Positions 35,753 to 45,394 are shown, numbered from the stretch's first letter. The stretch: DNA of 64,000 nt from Sorangium cellulosum So ce56 (GCF_000067165.1 NC_010162.1:4856501-4920500); one strand, 5' to 3'. The notes: generated from the sequence alone by a model not told the origin. Translations and numbers: made by a program.

Positions 35753-37429
35753 ATGATGCGCCCGGTTGTGACCATTCAGCAGCGGGGGCCGCGCTCGGCC
35801 ATCGCATCTGGCTCACAGGGTGGGTGCGTGCAGACGACAGCCGAAGATCGCGCAGAGACTCTTCACATCGATCCACGTCTCCTGATCGAGGCCCTGGACG
35901 ACCCCGCGCTCGTCATCGACGCGCGGGGCGCCGTCCTGTGCAAGAACGAGCGGCTCGATCGCCTCCTCTCGGGGCTCGGCGCGCCGAGCCTGCCGCTGTC
36001 GCCGGAGGGAGATCGCGTGCTCCTGTCGCTGGCGCCCGCGGCCGCCGACGTCGCCCGGATCCAGGCGCTCCTCTCCGGCGAGGTCGATCGCGCCGAGATC
36101 GACCTCCCGGACGAGGGCCGCGGCGCGCCGCGGTGGATGCTCCGCGGGCTCGCCTGCTCGATCGGCGGCGGCCGCGGCGCCCTGCTCCGCCTCATCGATG
36201 GAGGGGAGCGCCACGCCCGGGAGCACCAGCGCCGGTGCGCGCAGGTGGTCGAGTCCATGCACCTCGGCTGCACGTTCCTCGCCCTCGAGGCCCCGGAGGA
36301 TGATCGGTCGCTCCGGTACGTCTACATGAACCGCGCCTCCGAGCGGATCGCCAGCCGGCCCACCGCGGCGATGCTCGGCCAGACGATGGACGAGAGCGTC
36401 CCCAGCCTGCGGCAGATCGGCATTCCTCAGCGTCTGGCGGAGCTGATCCGCTCCGGCGGGACCGACGAGAGCGAGGTGATCCTCCCTCTGGAGGAGGGCA
36501 CGCGCGTCATGACGACGTGGTCGTTCCCCGTGGGAGATCGGTGCGTCGCCGTGATCTACGACGACGTCACCGAGCGCCGGGCGACGGCGGCGTCGCTCGA
36601 GAGCGCGCGCCTCCTCCTCGACGGCATCGTCGAGCACCTCCCGCTCATGCTCTTCGTCAAGGACGCGGAGGAGCTCCGTTACGTGCGGGTGAACAGGAAT
36701 TTCGAGGAGTTCCATGGCCACGCGCCAGGCGAGCTGATCGGCTTGCGCGCCAGCGACCTGTTGCCGCAGGCGCTGGCCGCGAAGATCGACGCCGAGAGCC
36801 GCGCCGTCCTCGCGGGGGGCGTGCCGGTCGAGGTCCCGGAGCTCCGCGTCCCCTCGAAGCGCTTCGGGGACCGCATCGGCCGCGCCCGGTTCATCCCCAT
36901 GGAGGACGCCACGGGCAAGGGCCGTTATCTCCTCGGGCTCATCGAGGACATCACCGATCGCAAGAAGATCGAGGACGCGCAGCGCCAGGAGTCGATCCTC
37001 CTGGAGACCCAGCGGCGGCTGATCGAACTCGTCCAGGAGCTCTCGACGCCGAGCATCCCCATTCACCCGGGCATCCTCGTCGTCCCGCTCGTCGGCCAGA
37101 TGGACAGCTCGCGCGGCGCCCAGCTCGTGGAGTCGCTCGTCGCCGCGGTCGAGCGGCACCACGCCGAGTTCGTCATCATCGATATCACCGGCGTCACGTC
37201 GGTCGACAGCGCGGTGGCCAACCACCTGCTCCAGGCCACGCGCGCCGCGGGGCTCCTCGGGGCCGAGTGCAGCGTCGTCGGCGCCTCGCCCAGCATCGCC
37301 CGCACCGTGATCGAGCTCGGCATCGAGTTCGGCAAGCTCGCGACGCACCGGGACCTGCAAGCCGGGTTCCGGCACGCGCTGGCGCGGAAGGGGTATGTGA
37401 TCAGCCCGCGCGCGGATCGAAAGGCCTGA
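35753..37429 (+). CDS. RsbR-like multi-PAS-STAS sensor protein
   Basis: About 558 residues from ATG 35753, which has GGAG 5 nt upstream. Three PAS-like sensor regions are visible: about residues 35-140; 150-265 (ending VAVIYDDVTERR); and 275-395 (LMLFVKDAEELRYVRVNRNF to LLGLIEDITDRKKIE). A coiled linker leads to a C-terminal STAS domain (about 420-545: LSTPSIPIHPGILVVPLVGQ, FVIIDITGVTSVDSAVANHL). Thr-Ser in GVTSVDSA sits where RsbR proteins are phosphorylated. It follows the frameshifted paralogue by about 120 nt and shares its linker and STAS design, so the two may have been partners in one stressosome. No RsbS or RsbT kinase gene is nearby. Confidence 0.85.
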   Translation: MMRPVVTIQQRGPRSAIASGSQGGCVQTTAEDRAETLHIDPRLLIEALDDPALVIDARGAVLCKNERLDRLLSGLGAPSLPLSPEGDRVLLSLAPAAADVARIQALLSGEVDRAEIDLPDEGRGAPRWMLRGLACSIGGGRGALLRLIDGGERHAREHQRRCAQVVESMHLGCTFLALEAPEDDRSLRYVYMNRASERIASRPTAAMLGQTMDESVPSLRQIGIPQRLAELIRSGGTDESEVILPLEEGTRVMTTWSFPVGDRCVAVIYDDVTERRATAASLESARLLLDGIVEHLPLMLFVKDAEELRYVRVNRNFEEFHGHAPGELIGLRASDLLPQALAAKIDAESRAVLAGGVPVEVPELRVPSKRFGDRIGRARFIPMEDATGKGRYLLGLIEDITDRKKIEDAQRQESILLETQRRLIELVQELSTPSIPIHPGILVVPLVGQMDSSRGAQLVESLVAAVERHHAEFVIIDITGVTSVDSAVANHLLQATRAAGLLGAECSVVGASPSIARTVIELGIEFGKLATHRDLQAGFRHALARKGYVISPRADRKA

Positions 37430-37485
37430 GCGCGGCGGAGCCGCCCGCGGCACGCGCGGAGGCTGCCCGCGCTACCCCTTCGGCG

Positions 37486-38739
37486 TCATGAGCCTGGCGA
37501 GAACATGAGGGGATACACCACCGTGACGACGCCGCCCTCGGGCGCCGGAAACGTGAGCTTCTCGAACTCGCGCAGGACACAGCTCACGACCGCGCGATCC
37601 GGCATGGGCGCGCTCGCGGCCGACGGCGGGGAGCTGGCCGGCGGCAGAGCGCCCTCCGTGACGGTGGTCACCTTGCCGTCCCTGCCGATGACGAAGCGCA
37701 CCGCGATCCGGCCAGCGAGGTTGGGATCGCGGCGCAGCCCGTCTTCGTAGCATTTGCGCAGCCCACCGAACCGCGCGCGCACGGCCTGCTGGATCTCCGT
37801 GGGTTGCAGCCGGCCCGAGACGTCCATCGATGTCATGCGAAGCGAGGGCGGCGCTCCTGGCGGGCCGGTGAACCGGCCTTCGCGGGGGAGGGCTCCGAGC
37901 AGGAGGATCTCCGGCTTCGAGCCGGGCGGTCGCTCCTTCCATTGCCGCGCGCGGGCGAGGGTGGTCGACACGATCTCCTTGACGTCCGCGAGGCTCGCTC
38001 CTGGCACGGCGCGCAGACCGATGCGGTCGAGGCAGGTCCGCGGCGCCTTCGCGCACGCGGCTTCGGCGAGCTCCGCGAGCGCGGCGGAGGCGCGTTCCCG
38101 CTGCGGGCCCACGACCTCGCGCTTCACGAGCGTCCGGACGAAGCCGCCGCCTTCCGAGGCGCTCGGCGGGGCGACGGTCAGCTCGAAGAGGCTCAGCTCC
38201 ACGTCGCGTTCGCGGACATCGACGGCGAACTCGAACCGCGGCGGCTCCGAGGCGCTCTCCTCGGGAGGGCCGGGCATGGGCGTGCGGAAGCGGAGCCCGC
38301 CCACGCCGGTGCGCAGCAGCGCCAGGGGGTAGCCCGCGAAGGCCGCCGTGCGGGAGACGCTCTCGACGACGACCCAGGCGACCGCTTCGTCCGCCACGAC
38401 GGCGATCTCGCCCTGCGCGGGCGCGCCGCGGTCGCTCTCGCGGGCGCGGCGCGCCTCCAGCTGCACGAACAGCTCATCGATCTTGGTCAACCGGCCGAGC
38501 TCGGCGATGCTCTTCGCGTCGCCGACGAGCCGGCCGTCCAGGAGGATCTGGTGGCCTCGGATCTCGACCTCCGGCGGCGAGGCCGCGTCGGGCGGGGCTT
38601 CCGGAGCGGCCGGCGGCGCCGCGGGCGCGATGGGCACGGCGATCGGACGCTCGGTCGACGCGGGCGGGGGCGCGGGCGCGGCGCACGCGCAGAGCGACGC
38701 TGCCAGCAGGGCGATGGGGCACCAGGTCGGGTGAGGCAT
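37486..38739 (-). CDS. lipoprotein with AgmX/PglI-type C-terminal domain
   Basis: From ATG 38739 (GGAG 9 nt upstream; the frame is open further up) the protein has 417 residues. A lipoprotein signal reads PIALLAASLCACAAP, with Cys as the likely lipidation site, followed by a Pro/Ala-rich spacer. A short ExbD-like segment (ILLDGRLVGDAKSIAELGRL) comes next. The C-terminus (about 315-417) has the AgmX/PglI domain: IQQAVRARFGGLRKCYEDGL, NLAGRIAVRFVIGRDGKVTT. This domain is common in myxobacterial envelope proteins, some linked to gliding motility; the specific role here is unknown. It is divergent from the nei-like gene, with about 167 nt between starts, and convergent with the RsbR-like gene. 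Confidence 0.8.
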   Translation of the reverse strand: MPHPTWCPIALLAASLCACAAPAPPPASTERPIAVPIAPAAPPAAPEAPPDAASPPEVEIRGHQILLDGRLVGDAKSIAELGRLTKIDELFVQLEARRARESDRGAPAQGEIAVVADEAVAWVVVESVSRTAAFAGYPLALLRTGVGGLRFRTPMPGPPEESASEPPRFEFAVDVRERDVELSLFELTVAPPSASEGGGFVRTLVKREVVGPQRERASAALAELAEAACAKAPRTCLDRIGLRAVPGASLADVKEIVSTTLARARQWKERPPGSKPEILLLGALPREGRFTGPPGAPPSLRMTSMDVSGRLQPTEIQQAVRARFGGLRKCYEDGLRRDPNLAGRIAVRFVIGRDGKVTTVTEGALPPASSPPSAASAPMPDRAVVSCVLREFEKLTFPAPEGGVVTVVYPLMFSPGS

Positions 38740-38906
38740 CGAGGGGTTCTCCATGGTCGCGACGCTCGACTGCCGCGAATCGAGGAGGGGAGCAACCATG
38801 TTCAGGCGAGCGCGAAACGAGGCCGGCGATGCGGTGAGGGCCTGACCCTTCCGCTCGTGCCCCTTGCGATCCGGCCGGTCCGCACCAGAGCCTCCGGACA
38901 CCGCAC

Positions 38907-39782
38907 ATGCCTGAAGGCGACACCCTCTTCCGCATCGCCGCCGCCCTCGGCCCCGCGCTCACGGGCGCGCCCGTCGTCGCGCTGGAGCTGCCCCGGAGCG
39001 ACCAGCCGTGCCGCCGGCTCGTCGGACGCCGCGTCGAGCGCGTGGAGGCGCGCGGCAAGAACCTCCTGATCTTCTTCGACGAGGGGACCGTCCTCCACAC
39101 GCACCTGCGCATGAGCGGGGCCTGGCACCTCTACCGCGAGGGCGAGCGCTGGAAGCGGTCCGAGGCGACGGCGTCGGCCATCCTCGCGGTCCCCGGCTAC
39201 GTCGCCGTCTGCTTCCGCGCGCCCGTCGCGCGCCTGCTCCGCGCGAGCGCCCTGCGCGGCGATCGCCTCCTCGGCGGCCTCGGCCCGGATCTGCTCGGCG
39301 GCGCCTTCGACGCCGCCGAGGCGCTCCGCCGCCTGCGCGCCCTCGACGAGGTGCCGCTCGGCGTCGCCGTCATGGACCAGCGCGTCGTCGCCGGCATCGG
39401 CAACATCTACAAGAGCGAGCTCCTCTTCCGGACGCGGCTCGACCCCTTCGCCCCGGTCCGGGCGTACTCCGACGAGGAGCTCTCCGCGATGCTCGACGTC
39501 GGCCGCGGCCTCCTGCAAGCCAACGTCGAGCCGCGAGACGCCGCCAGCGCGTACCGTGGACCGACCGCGCATTACATGACCACACGCACGACGCGCGCCG
39601 GCGGAGACCGCAGGAGGCCAGTCAGCGTGTACGGCCGCGAGGGGTACGCCTGCTACGACTGCGGCGCCGCGATCCAGATGCGCCGGCAGGGGACGATGAT
39701 GCGGTCGACTTACTTCTGTCCTCGCTGCCAGCCGACCCGCGCCGCGCCGCCGCCGGCCGGGCCTGCTCCGTCCGCACCGTGA
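38907..39782 (+). CDS. nei: Fpg/Nei-family DNA glycosylase (endonuclease VIII-like)
   Basis: A 291-residue enzyme that begins MPEGDTLFRIAAAL. After Met removal, Pro is the Schiff-base nucleophile and Glu the catalytic acid. Further family marks are GKNLLIFFDEG, LHTHLRMSGAWHLY, QRVVAGIGNIYKSELLF (the helix-two-turn-helix) and a C-terminal zinc finger with CYDCGAAIQ and FCPRC. The RQGTMMRSTYFCP segment contains the finger Arg. It excises oxidised bases (pyrimidines in Nei) and nicks the abasic site. MPEGD, rather than MPELP, favours Nei over Fpg/MutM. A Pro/Ala tail of about 15 residues follows. It is a monocistronic-looking gene with no obvious partner. Confidence 0.88.
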   Translation: MPEGDTLFRIAAALGPALTGAPVVALELPRSDQPCRRLVGRRVERVEARGKNLLIFFDEGTVLHTHLRMSGAWHLYREGERWKRSEATASAILAVPGYVAVCFRAPVARLLRASALRGDRLLGGLGPDLLGGAFDAAEALRRLRALDEVPLGVAVMDQRVVAGIGNIYKSELLFRTRLDPFAPVRAYSDEELSAMLDVGRGLLQANVEPRDAASAYRGPTAHYMTTRTTRAGGDRRRPVSVYGREGYACYDCGAAIQMRRQGTMMRSTYFCPRCQPTRAAPPPAGPAPSAP

Positions 39783-39907
39783 CCACGGCCGCCGGCGGGC
39801 CGCGCTGCGGCGCGTGCGCGAACGCCTGCGCCCCCGGCGATCGCGCGTCGCGCGCAACCGTGCTGCCCGGCAGACCTTTCCGGCGCTCCGATCGTACGAT
39901 CCGCTCC

Positions 39908-40672
39908 ATGCGCCTCACCCTGCTCCTGCTCCTGCTCCTCGCGCTCGCGCCCGGGTGCAGCCACGCCCTGGACGAGCCCGTCACACCGGACGACGCCGGG
40001 AGCGCACCGCCCCCGCCGGCCCCCGTCTCCTCGTCCTCGGCGAACGCGCCGGGCTCGCCGCCCGATACGGGCACCGCCGAGGCCGAGATCGACCCCCGCC
40101 TCGCCCCGCTCATCGCCGCCGCCTTTCGCGACTACAAGCCCTGGGGTCGCGTCGACGACGAGCTCCGCTGGGCGCCCTGGCTGTGCCGGATGCCGCTGCC
40201 CGGCCGCGTCCGCATGAGCGCCGCCGAGGACGGCGGCCACGCCCGCAAGCTCTACTCGGTGTTCGCCAAGCACCGCGATCGCTATCCGCTCGTCGACGGA
40301 CAGGCGCCCGTCGCCCAGCCGGTCGGGCAGGTCCTGGTCAAGGAGAGCTTCGTCCCGGAGCTGGTGGACGACGGCGCGGCGGCCGCCCTCCCGGGCGCCG
40401 GCGCCACCCCGCCGGACGCCGCGGATCACTTCGATCCCATCCTGCGTGACGGCGATCGCGTCTACCGCGCGTCGCGCCTCGCCGGCGCGTACGTGGTGCT
40501 CAAGGTCGCGCCGGACACGCCCGGCACCGACGCAGGCTGGGTCTACGGCACGGTCACGCCCGCGGGCGAGGTGACCTCCGCCGGCCGGGTCGCCTCGTGC
40601 ATGGGTTGCCACGTGAGCGCCCGTCACGAGCGCGTCTTCGGGCTCGCGCCGGCGCCGTCCGCGGCGCCCTGA
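39908..40672 (+). CDS. P460-type cytochrome lipoprotein with CXXCH haem site
   Basis: A 254-residue protein from ATG 39908. Lipoprotein signal: LTLLLLLLLALAPGCSHALD with Cys at about position 17, then a Pro/Ser-rich spacer. The body resembles the cytochrome P460 family: RDYKPWG near the start, VGQVLVKESFVPEL with the Lys that cross-links haem in P460 proteins, a GWVYGTV segment, and ASCMGCHVSARHE with a CXXCH haem-binding motif. P460 proteins oxidise hydroxylamine or bind NO; activity here is inferred. The frame stays open upstream to 39008, but that part is antisense-like to the nei gene's reading. The last 49 nt overlap the 3' end of the convergent histidine kinase. Confidence 0.78.
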   Translation: MRLTLLLLLLLALAPGCSHALDEPVTPDDAGSAPPPPAPVSSSSANAPGSPPDTGTAEAEIDPRLAPLIAAAFRDYKPWGRVDDELRWAPWLCRMPLPGRVRMSAAEDGGHARKLYSVFAKHRDRYPLVDGQAPVAQPVGQVLVKESFVPELVDDGAAAALPGAGATPPDAADHFDPILRDGDRVYRASRLAGAYVVLKVAPDTPGTDAGWVYGTVTPAGEVTSAGRVASCMGCHVSARHERVFGLAPAPSAAP

Positions 40673-43600
40673 CGGGCTCCGGACGCCGCGGCAGCGTCGA
40701 CGACCCCGGCGAGCGCATCCAGCGACATCGGCTTGACGAAGTGGGCGTCGAACCCTGCCGCCTCGGCGCGGCGGCGGTCCGACGCCTGCCCGTACCCCGT
40801 GAGCGCGACGAGCGCGCCCGAGCACAGCTCAGCCTCCCTCAGGCGCCGCGCCACCTCGTAGCCGTCCATTCCTGGAAGCCCGATGTCAAGGAGCACGAGA
40901 TCGGGCCGATGCTCGGCCGCCGCCCTCAACGCGTGCGGGCCGTCGCCGGCGATCCACACCTCCTGCCCGAGGGCCAGCAAGGCATCGGCGAGGGTGCTCG
41001 CCGCGTCCACGTTGTCCTCGACGATGAGGACGCGGAGCTTCCTCGCCGCCGGAGACGGCTGCTCTGCGTTCTTCGAGGGCGCGGACGACGCCCCGACGGC
41101 CGCGGCGGGTAGGCGCTCGTCCGCCGCCGCGGGCGCGCGCTCCTCCGCCGCAACGGGGAGACGCACGATGAACTCGCTGCCTTGCCCTGGCCCCGGGCTC
41201 GTCGCCTCGATGCTCCCGCCGTGGAGGGCGACCAGATCGCGGACGATGGTCAGCCCGATACCGAGGCCGCCGGGCGCCCGATCGAGGCTGCGATCCGCCT
41301 GATGGAACAGCTCGAAGACATGGGGCAGCACCTCCCTGGAGATCCCGATCCCGTCGTCGCGGACGCGCAGCTCCACCTGGCCGCCGCGCTGCTCGACCGT
41401 CACCCCGATGTGGCCCCCGGGGTCGGTGTACTTGCACGCGTTGGTGAGCAGGTTGACGAGGATCTGCTCGAGGCGGACGTCGTCCCCGAGGACCTGGACG
41501 GCGGCCGCCGGCAGCACGAGCCGGATCTGGTGCCGCCGCGCCTCGATCTGCTCGCGCGTCGACTCCACGGCGCGCGCCACGGCGGCCTTGACGTCGATCC
41601 GCTCCTTGCGCAGCTCGATCTTTCCCCGGGTGATGCGCGACACGTCGAGCAGATCGTCCACGAGGCGCATCAAGGTCCTCGTTTGCCGCGCGATCACCTC
41701 GATGTGCTGATCCGGCGGCCCGCCGTGGCTCCGCCGCCGGAGGAGCTCCACGGCCACGCAGATCGGCGCCATGGGGTTGCGCAGCTCGTGCCCGAGCATG
41801 GCCAGGAACTCGTCCTTCCGGCGATCCGCGTCGGCCAGCGCGTCCTCGACGCGCTTGCGCTCGGTGATGTCCAGGGACGAGCCGACGAACCCCAGGAACG
41901 CTCCGGCGGCGCCGAAGCGCGGGGCGCCCTGCGTCACGACCCACCGGCTCTCGCCGTCCCGGCGGAGCATCTGGCATTCCAGCATGAACGGCTCGTGCGT
42001 CTCGATCGATTCGGCGCACACGCTCGCGACGAGCGGGCGATCGTCCGGGTGGACCGCGTCGAGCCAGCCGTCCCCCAGCTCCTCGTCGAGGGAGCGCCCC
42101 GTGAAGCGCAGCCACGTCGTGTTGACGTACTCGCACCCGCCGGAGGGCCCGGACATCCAGATCATCATGGGGGCGCAGTCGGCGAGGGAGCGGAAGCGCT
42201 GCTCGCTCTCGCGGAGGCGCTCGACGTCCTCGGCGAGCTGGCGGCGCAGCCTGGCGATCTCGATGCGCCCGCCGACCCGCGCGAGCAGCTCGCGGACCGA
42301 GAACGGCTTCACGAGGTAATCGTCCGCGCCCGCCTCGGCGCCGTGCACGCGCGACGCTTCGCCGGATCGGGCCGAGATGAACACCACCGGGACGAGCCTC
42401 GTCCTCGGCTCGGCCCGCAGCGCCTTGAGGAGGCCGAACCCGTCGAGCCCGGGCATCATGATGTCGGTGAGCACGAGATCGGGTACACGCGAGCGCACAG
42501 CGCAGAGCGCCATCTCGCCGTTCTCGACGGCCTCCACGGTCCACCGCGTCGCAAGGACGTCCCTGAGGTAGCTCCGCATGTCGGGGTTGTCCTCGACGAG
42601 CAGGACGTGGCCGGCCGGGCCCTCCGCTGGGCGTGCGTCCCCTGCGCTCCCTGCGCTCGCCGGTGACCCCAGCGGCAGCTCCGCCGGCGGCGCGGCCCCG
42701 CCGACCCACTGCGACGCCTCCTCCACGAACGCCTGGACCGTCACGGCCGTCATGCCGAGCTCCCGCTCGGCGCCGATGCGCTCCGCGGGCACGTGCGCTG
42801 ATCCGGCGGGGATGCGGACGGTGAACGTGCTGCCACGGCCGACCTCGCTCGTCGCGTGGACCTCGCCCATGTGGAACCGGACGAGCTCCCGCACGAGCGC
42901 GAGGCCGATGCCGGAGCCCTCGTGGCTCCGCCCGTGCGCCCCCTGGATCCGGTGGAAGCGATCGAAGATCCGGGGGAGCTCGTCGGCGGGGATCCCCGTC
43001 CCCGTATCGCGGACCTCGAGGAGCACGTGGTCGCCGGCCCACCGGAGCGCGATCCCGATCTCGCCCTCGAGCGTGAACTTGAACGCGTTCGAGACCAGGT
43101 TGAGGACGATCTTCTCCCACATCTCGCGATCGACGTAGACGCGCTCCGGGAGCGGCGGGCAGTCCACGACGAGCCGGAGCCCCGCCCGCTCCACGGCCGC
43201 TCGGAACGCGCTGACCACCTCCGCGGTCAGCGCCGAGAGGTCGAGCGCCTCGTAGGAGACCTGCATCCGGGCGGCCTCGATCCGGGCGAAGTCGAGCAGG
43301 GTGTTCACGAGCTTGAGGAGCCGCCGCGCATTGCGGCGCGCGAGCTCGACGAGCTCGCGCTGCCTGTCCGTGAGGCCGCCGGGCGCGCTGGTCAGGAGCT
43401 CGTCGATCGGGCAGAGCATGAGCGTGAGCGGCGTCCGAAGCTCGTGGCTCACGTTCGAGAAGAACCTGGTCTTGAGCTCGTCGAGCCGGCTGAGCTGCTC
43501 GTTCGCCACGCGGAGCTGCTCGTTCGCGCGCTGGATCTCCTGCGCCCGGAGGAAGACCTCGGCCTCGACCCGCTCCGCCCGCGTCTTCAGCTCCTCCGTG

Positions 43601-44100
43601 CGCCGGCACTGCTCGATCCCGCGCTGCTTCAGCTGGACGAACTCGGTCACGTCCTCGACGCGATGAATGATGTACGCGACCCTGCCATCCGGCCCCAGGA
43701 GGGGCGAGTTCAAGGGGCTCCAGTACCGTTCCTCGAAGCCGCCTCCCTCCGCTTCAGGGCGCGGGATGTCGTACTTCTGCACGGCCATGCTGTCGGGAGC
43801 GCGCATCTGGATCACCCGCTCGATCGAGGCGCGCAGGTTCCTCGTGCCGGTCGCGTGCGGATCGTCCGGATTGTCCGGGAAGACATCGAAGATGTGGCGA
43901 CCCAGGAACTCCTCGCGCCGGATGTTCGCGGCCCGGAGAAAGGCGTCGCTCGCGGCAACGACCGTGAAATCCGGACGGATCACGACGTAATTTCCCGGGA
44001 TCCCCTCGAAAATGGCGCGGAAATCGGCGCTCGCGGGCAGCGCTTGCTCGCTCTCGGATCGCTGATGCGACGTCGTGCTGGTGATGGCGCTCGTGGGCAT
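40624..44100 (-). CDS. large hybrid sensor histidine kinase with two kinase and two receiver modules
   Basis: About 1158 residues from ATG 44100; an ATG at 44139 is possible and neither has a clear ribosome site. In order: PAS sensor (about 20-165), coiled coil, first HisKA/ATPase (SNVSHELRTPLTLM, His near 219; NLVSNAFKFT), receiver one (HVLLVEDNPDMRSYL, VLTDIMMPGLDGFG), PAS two (SLDITERKRVEDAL), second HisKA/ATPase (AMLGHELRNPMAPI; NLLTNACKYTD) and receiver two (RVLIVEDNVDAAST, VLLDIGLPGMDGYE). Both receivers keep the phospho-Asp and the Lys (VKPF, VKPM). No membrane helix is visible, so it is probably cytoplasmic. No separate output regulator lies next to it. Its 3' end overlaps the cytochrome gene by 49 nt. 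Confidence 0.88.
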   Translation of the reverse strand: MPTSAITSTTSHQRSESEQALPASADFRAIFEGIPGNYVVIRPDFTVVAASDAFLRAANIRREEFLGRHIFDVFPDNPDDPHATGTRNLRASIERVIQMRAPDSMAVQKYDIPRPEAEGGGFEERYWSPLNSPLLGPDGRVAYIIHRVEDVTEFVQLKQRGIEQCRRTEELKTRAERVEAEVFLRAQEIQRANEQLRVANEQLSRLDELKTRFFSNVSHELRTPLTLMLCPIDELLTSAPGGLTDRQRELVELARRNARRLLKLVNTLLDFARIEAARMQVSYEALDLSALTAEVVSAFRAAVERAGLRLVVDCPPLPERVYVDREMWEKIVLNLVSNAFKFTLEGEIGIALRWAGDHVLLEVRDTGTGIPADELPRIFDRFHRIQGAHGRSHEGSGIGLALVRELVRFHMGEVHATSEVGRGSTFTVRIPAGSAHVPAERIGAERELGMTAVTVQAFVEEASQWVGGAAPPAELPLGSPASAGSAGDARPAEGPAGHVLLVEDNPDMRSYLRDVLATRWTVEAVENGEMALCAVRSRVPDLVLTDIMMPGLDGFGLLKALRAEPRTRLVPVVFISARSGEASRVHGAEAGADDYLVKPFSVRELLARVGGRIEIARLRRQLAEDVERLRESEQRFRSLADCAPMMIWMSGPSGGCEYVNTTWLRFTGRSLDEELGDGWLDAVHPDDRPLVASVCAESIETHEPFMLECQMLRRDGESRWVVTQGAPRFGAAGAFLGFVGSSLDITERKRVEDALADADRRKDEFLAMLGHELRNPMAPICVAVELLRRRSHGGPPDQHIEVIARQTRTLMRLVDDLLDVSRITRGKIELRKERIDVKAAVARAVESTREQIEARRHQIRLVLPAAAVQVLGDDVRLEQILVNLLTNACKYTDPGGHIGVTVEQRGGQVELRVRDDGIGISREVLPHVFELFHQADRSLDRAPGGLGIGLTIVRDLVALHGGSIEATSPGPGQGSEFIVRLPVAAEERAPAAADERLPAAAVGASSAPSKNAEQPSPAARKLRVLIVEDNVDAASTLADALLALGQEVWIAGDGPHALRAAAEHRPDLVLLDIGLPGMDGYEVARRLREAELCSGALVALTGYGQASDRRRAEAAGFDAHFVKPMSLDALAGVVDAAAASGARQGAADGAGASPKTRS

Positions 44101-44145
44101 GGGCAGATCTTCGAGAGAAGACCTGGTGCACGAGATCATGCATCG

Positions 44146-45258
44146 CTACCCGGGTCTCCGCGCCCCCGCGACGCTCGGCCGCAGCAGCGAGCCTGGCGCC
44201 GGCTCGCCGCTGACGGGAGCCGTCTCTGGCTCCTCGGGCGCGGGCTCCATGATGCGCGCGACCCACGACAGTCCCTCCACGTTCTCCAGCGTGATCTTCG
44301 CGACCATCATGATGGGCACCGACAGCAGCGCTCCCGCCGGCCCCCAGAGCCAGCCCCAGAAGAGCATGCCGATCAGGACGGCGAGGGGCGACAGGCCCAG
44401 GGTCCGCCCGAGCACGCGCGGCTCGAGCACGTTGCCCACCAGCAGGTTGATCAGCAGGTACCCGATGGCCACGAGGGCCGCGGTGCCAGGGCCCTGGCTG
44501 GCCAGCGCGGCGAGCACGGCCGGGATCGTCGCGACCGCCGCGCCGATGTTGGGGATGAAGTGCAGGACGAACAGGCTCGACGCCAGGAGGAGCGCCAGGT
44601 CCACGCCCAGGAGGACCAGGAGCACATAGGCGAGGACGGCGACGAGCAGGCTCGTCAGCGTCTTCACCACGAGGTACTTCTTCACCTCCCGCACGATGCG
44701 ATCGACGTGCTCGAGCCCGCGCGCGGGGGTCGAGAGCAGCCGCCGCACCTTCGCGCCCGCGCCGGCGCCCTCGCAGAGCGCGAAGAACACGACGAGGAGC
44801 ACCACCCCGAGGCTCGACGCCGCGCTGGCGACCGTGACCGCGGCCCCGCCGAGGAGGGGGACCAGGGACGCCGTGTGCAGCGTGCGCGAGAGGAACTCCG
44901 GGTTCACCGGGAAGCCGCGCTCCGTGAGCGTCACGGCGAGCGCGTCGGTCATCGAGGACATCCGGACCAGGTAGACCGGCACCTTCTCCTCCAGCTCCAC
45001 CCCGGCGATGGTGACCACCGCCCCGACGAAGACCAGGATCGCCAGATCGACCACGAGCGCAGCCAGCGCCCCGAGGGCTGCGGGCAGCCCGCGGCGGGTC
45101 ACCCAGGTCGCGATGGGCGACGAGATCGCCGCGAGCGCGACGCCGAACAGCACCGGCACGAGGAACGGCTCCGCGTAGCGCAGCCCGACGATGACGACGA
45201 CCGCCGCCGCCGCGACCACGACCATCTGAGCTCGACGAGACATCGTGAAGATCCCCAT
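44146..45258 (-). CDS. AI-2E transporter-family (PerM/YhhT-like) membrane protein
   Basis: A 370-residue integral membrane protein with about eight hydrophobic segments. Two lie near the N-terminus, one near 60-90, then a long soluble insert with acidic and basic parts. Clustered C-terminal helices include LLASSLFVLHFIPNIGAAVA (the family's conserved PNIG segment), LVGNVLEPRVLGRTLGLSPL and GMLFWGWLWGPAGALLSVPI. This family includes TqsA, an AI-2 exporter, and Na+/H+ antiporter-like members, so the substrate is unknown. ATG 45258 is chosen because GAGG lies just upstream; the frame could start at TTG 45264. The gene lies 45 nt upstream of the histidine kinase start on the same strand. Confidence 0.85.
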   Translation of the reverse strand: MGIFTMSRRAQMVVVAAAAVVVIVGLRYAEPFLVPVLFGVALAAISSPIATWVTRRGLPAALGALAALVVDLAILVFVGAVVTIAGVELEEKVPVYLVRMSSMTDALAVTLTERGFPVNPEFLSRTLHTASLVPLLGGAAVTVASAASSLGVVLLVVFFALCEGAGAGAKVRRLLSTPARGLEHVDRIVREVKKYLVVKTLTSLLVAVLAYVLLVLLGVDLALLLASSLFVLHFIPNIGAAVATIPAVLAALASQGPGTAALVAIGYLLINLLVGNVLEPRVLGRTLGLSPLAVLIGMLFWGWLWGPAGALLSVPIMMVAKITLENVEGLSWVARIMEPAPEEPETAPVSGEPAPGSLLRPSVAGARRPG

Positions 45259-45394
45259 GCCCAACCTCGTTGCTGACGGGTTCTCGCGTCACCTCCGCTC
45301 CGGTGGAGCGGAGCGCGGCGCGGTCTCCTCGAGGAAGAGCAAGGGATGCGCCACGCTCCGTCCCGCTCAAGCCGCGGCGCGACGGCGTGGATCG

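Noticed and set aside
37431..37450. Hairpin GGCGG AG CCGCC as a terminator between convergent genes
   Set aside because: The stem is only 5 bp and no T-run follows; such short G/C palindromes are common here by chance.
35813..37453. A minus-strand open frame of about 546 codons opposite the second RsbR-like gene
   Set aside because: The plus strand has clear PAS and STAS motifs; the antisense translation has none.
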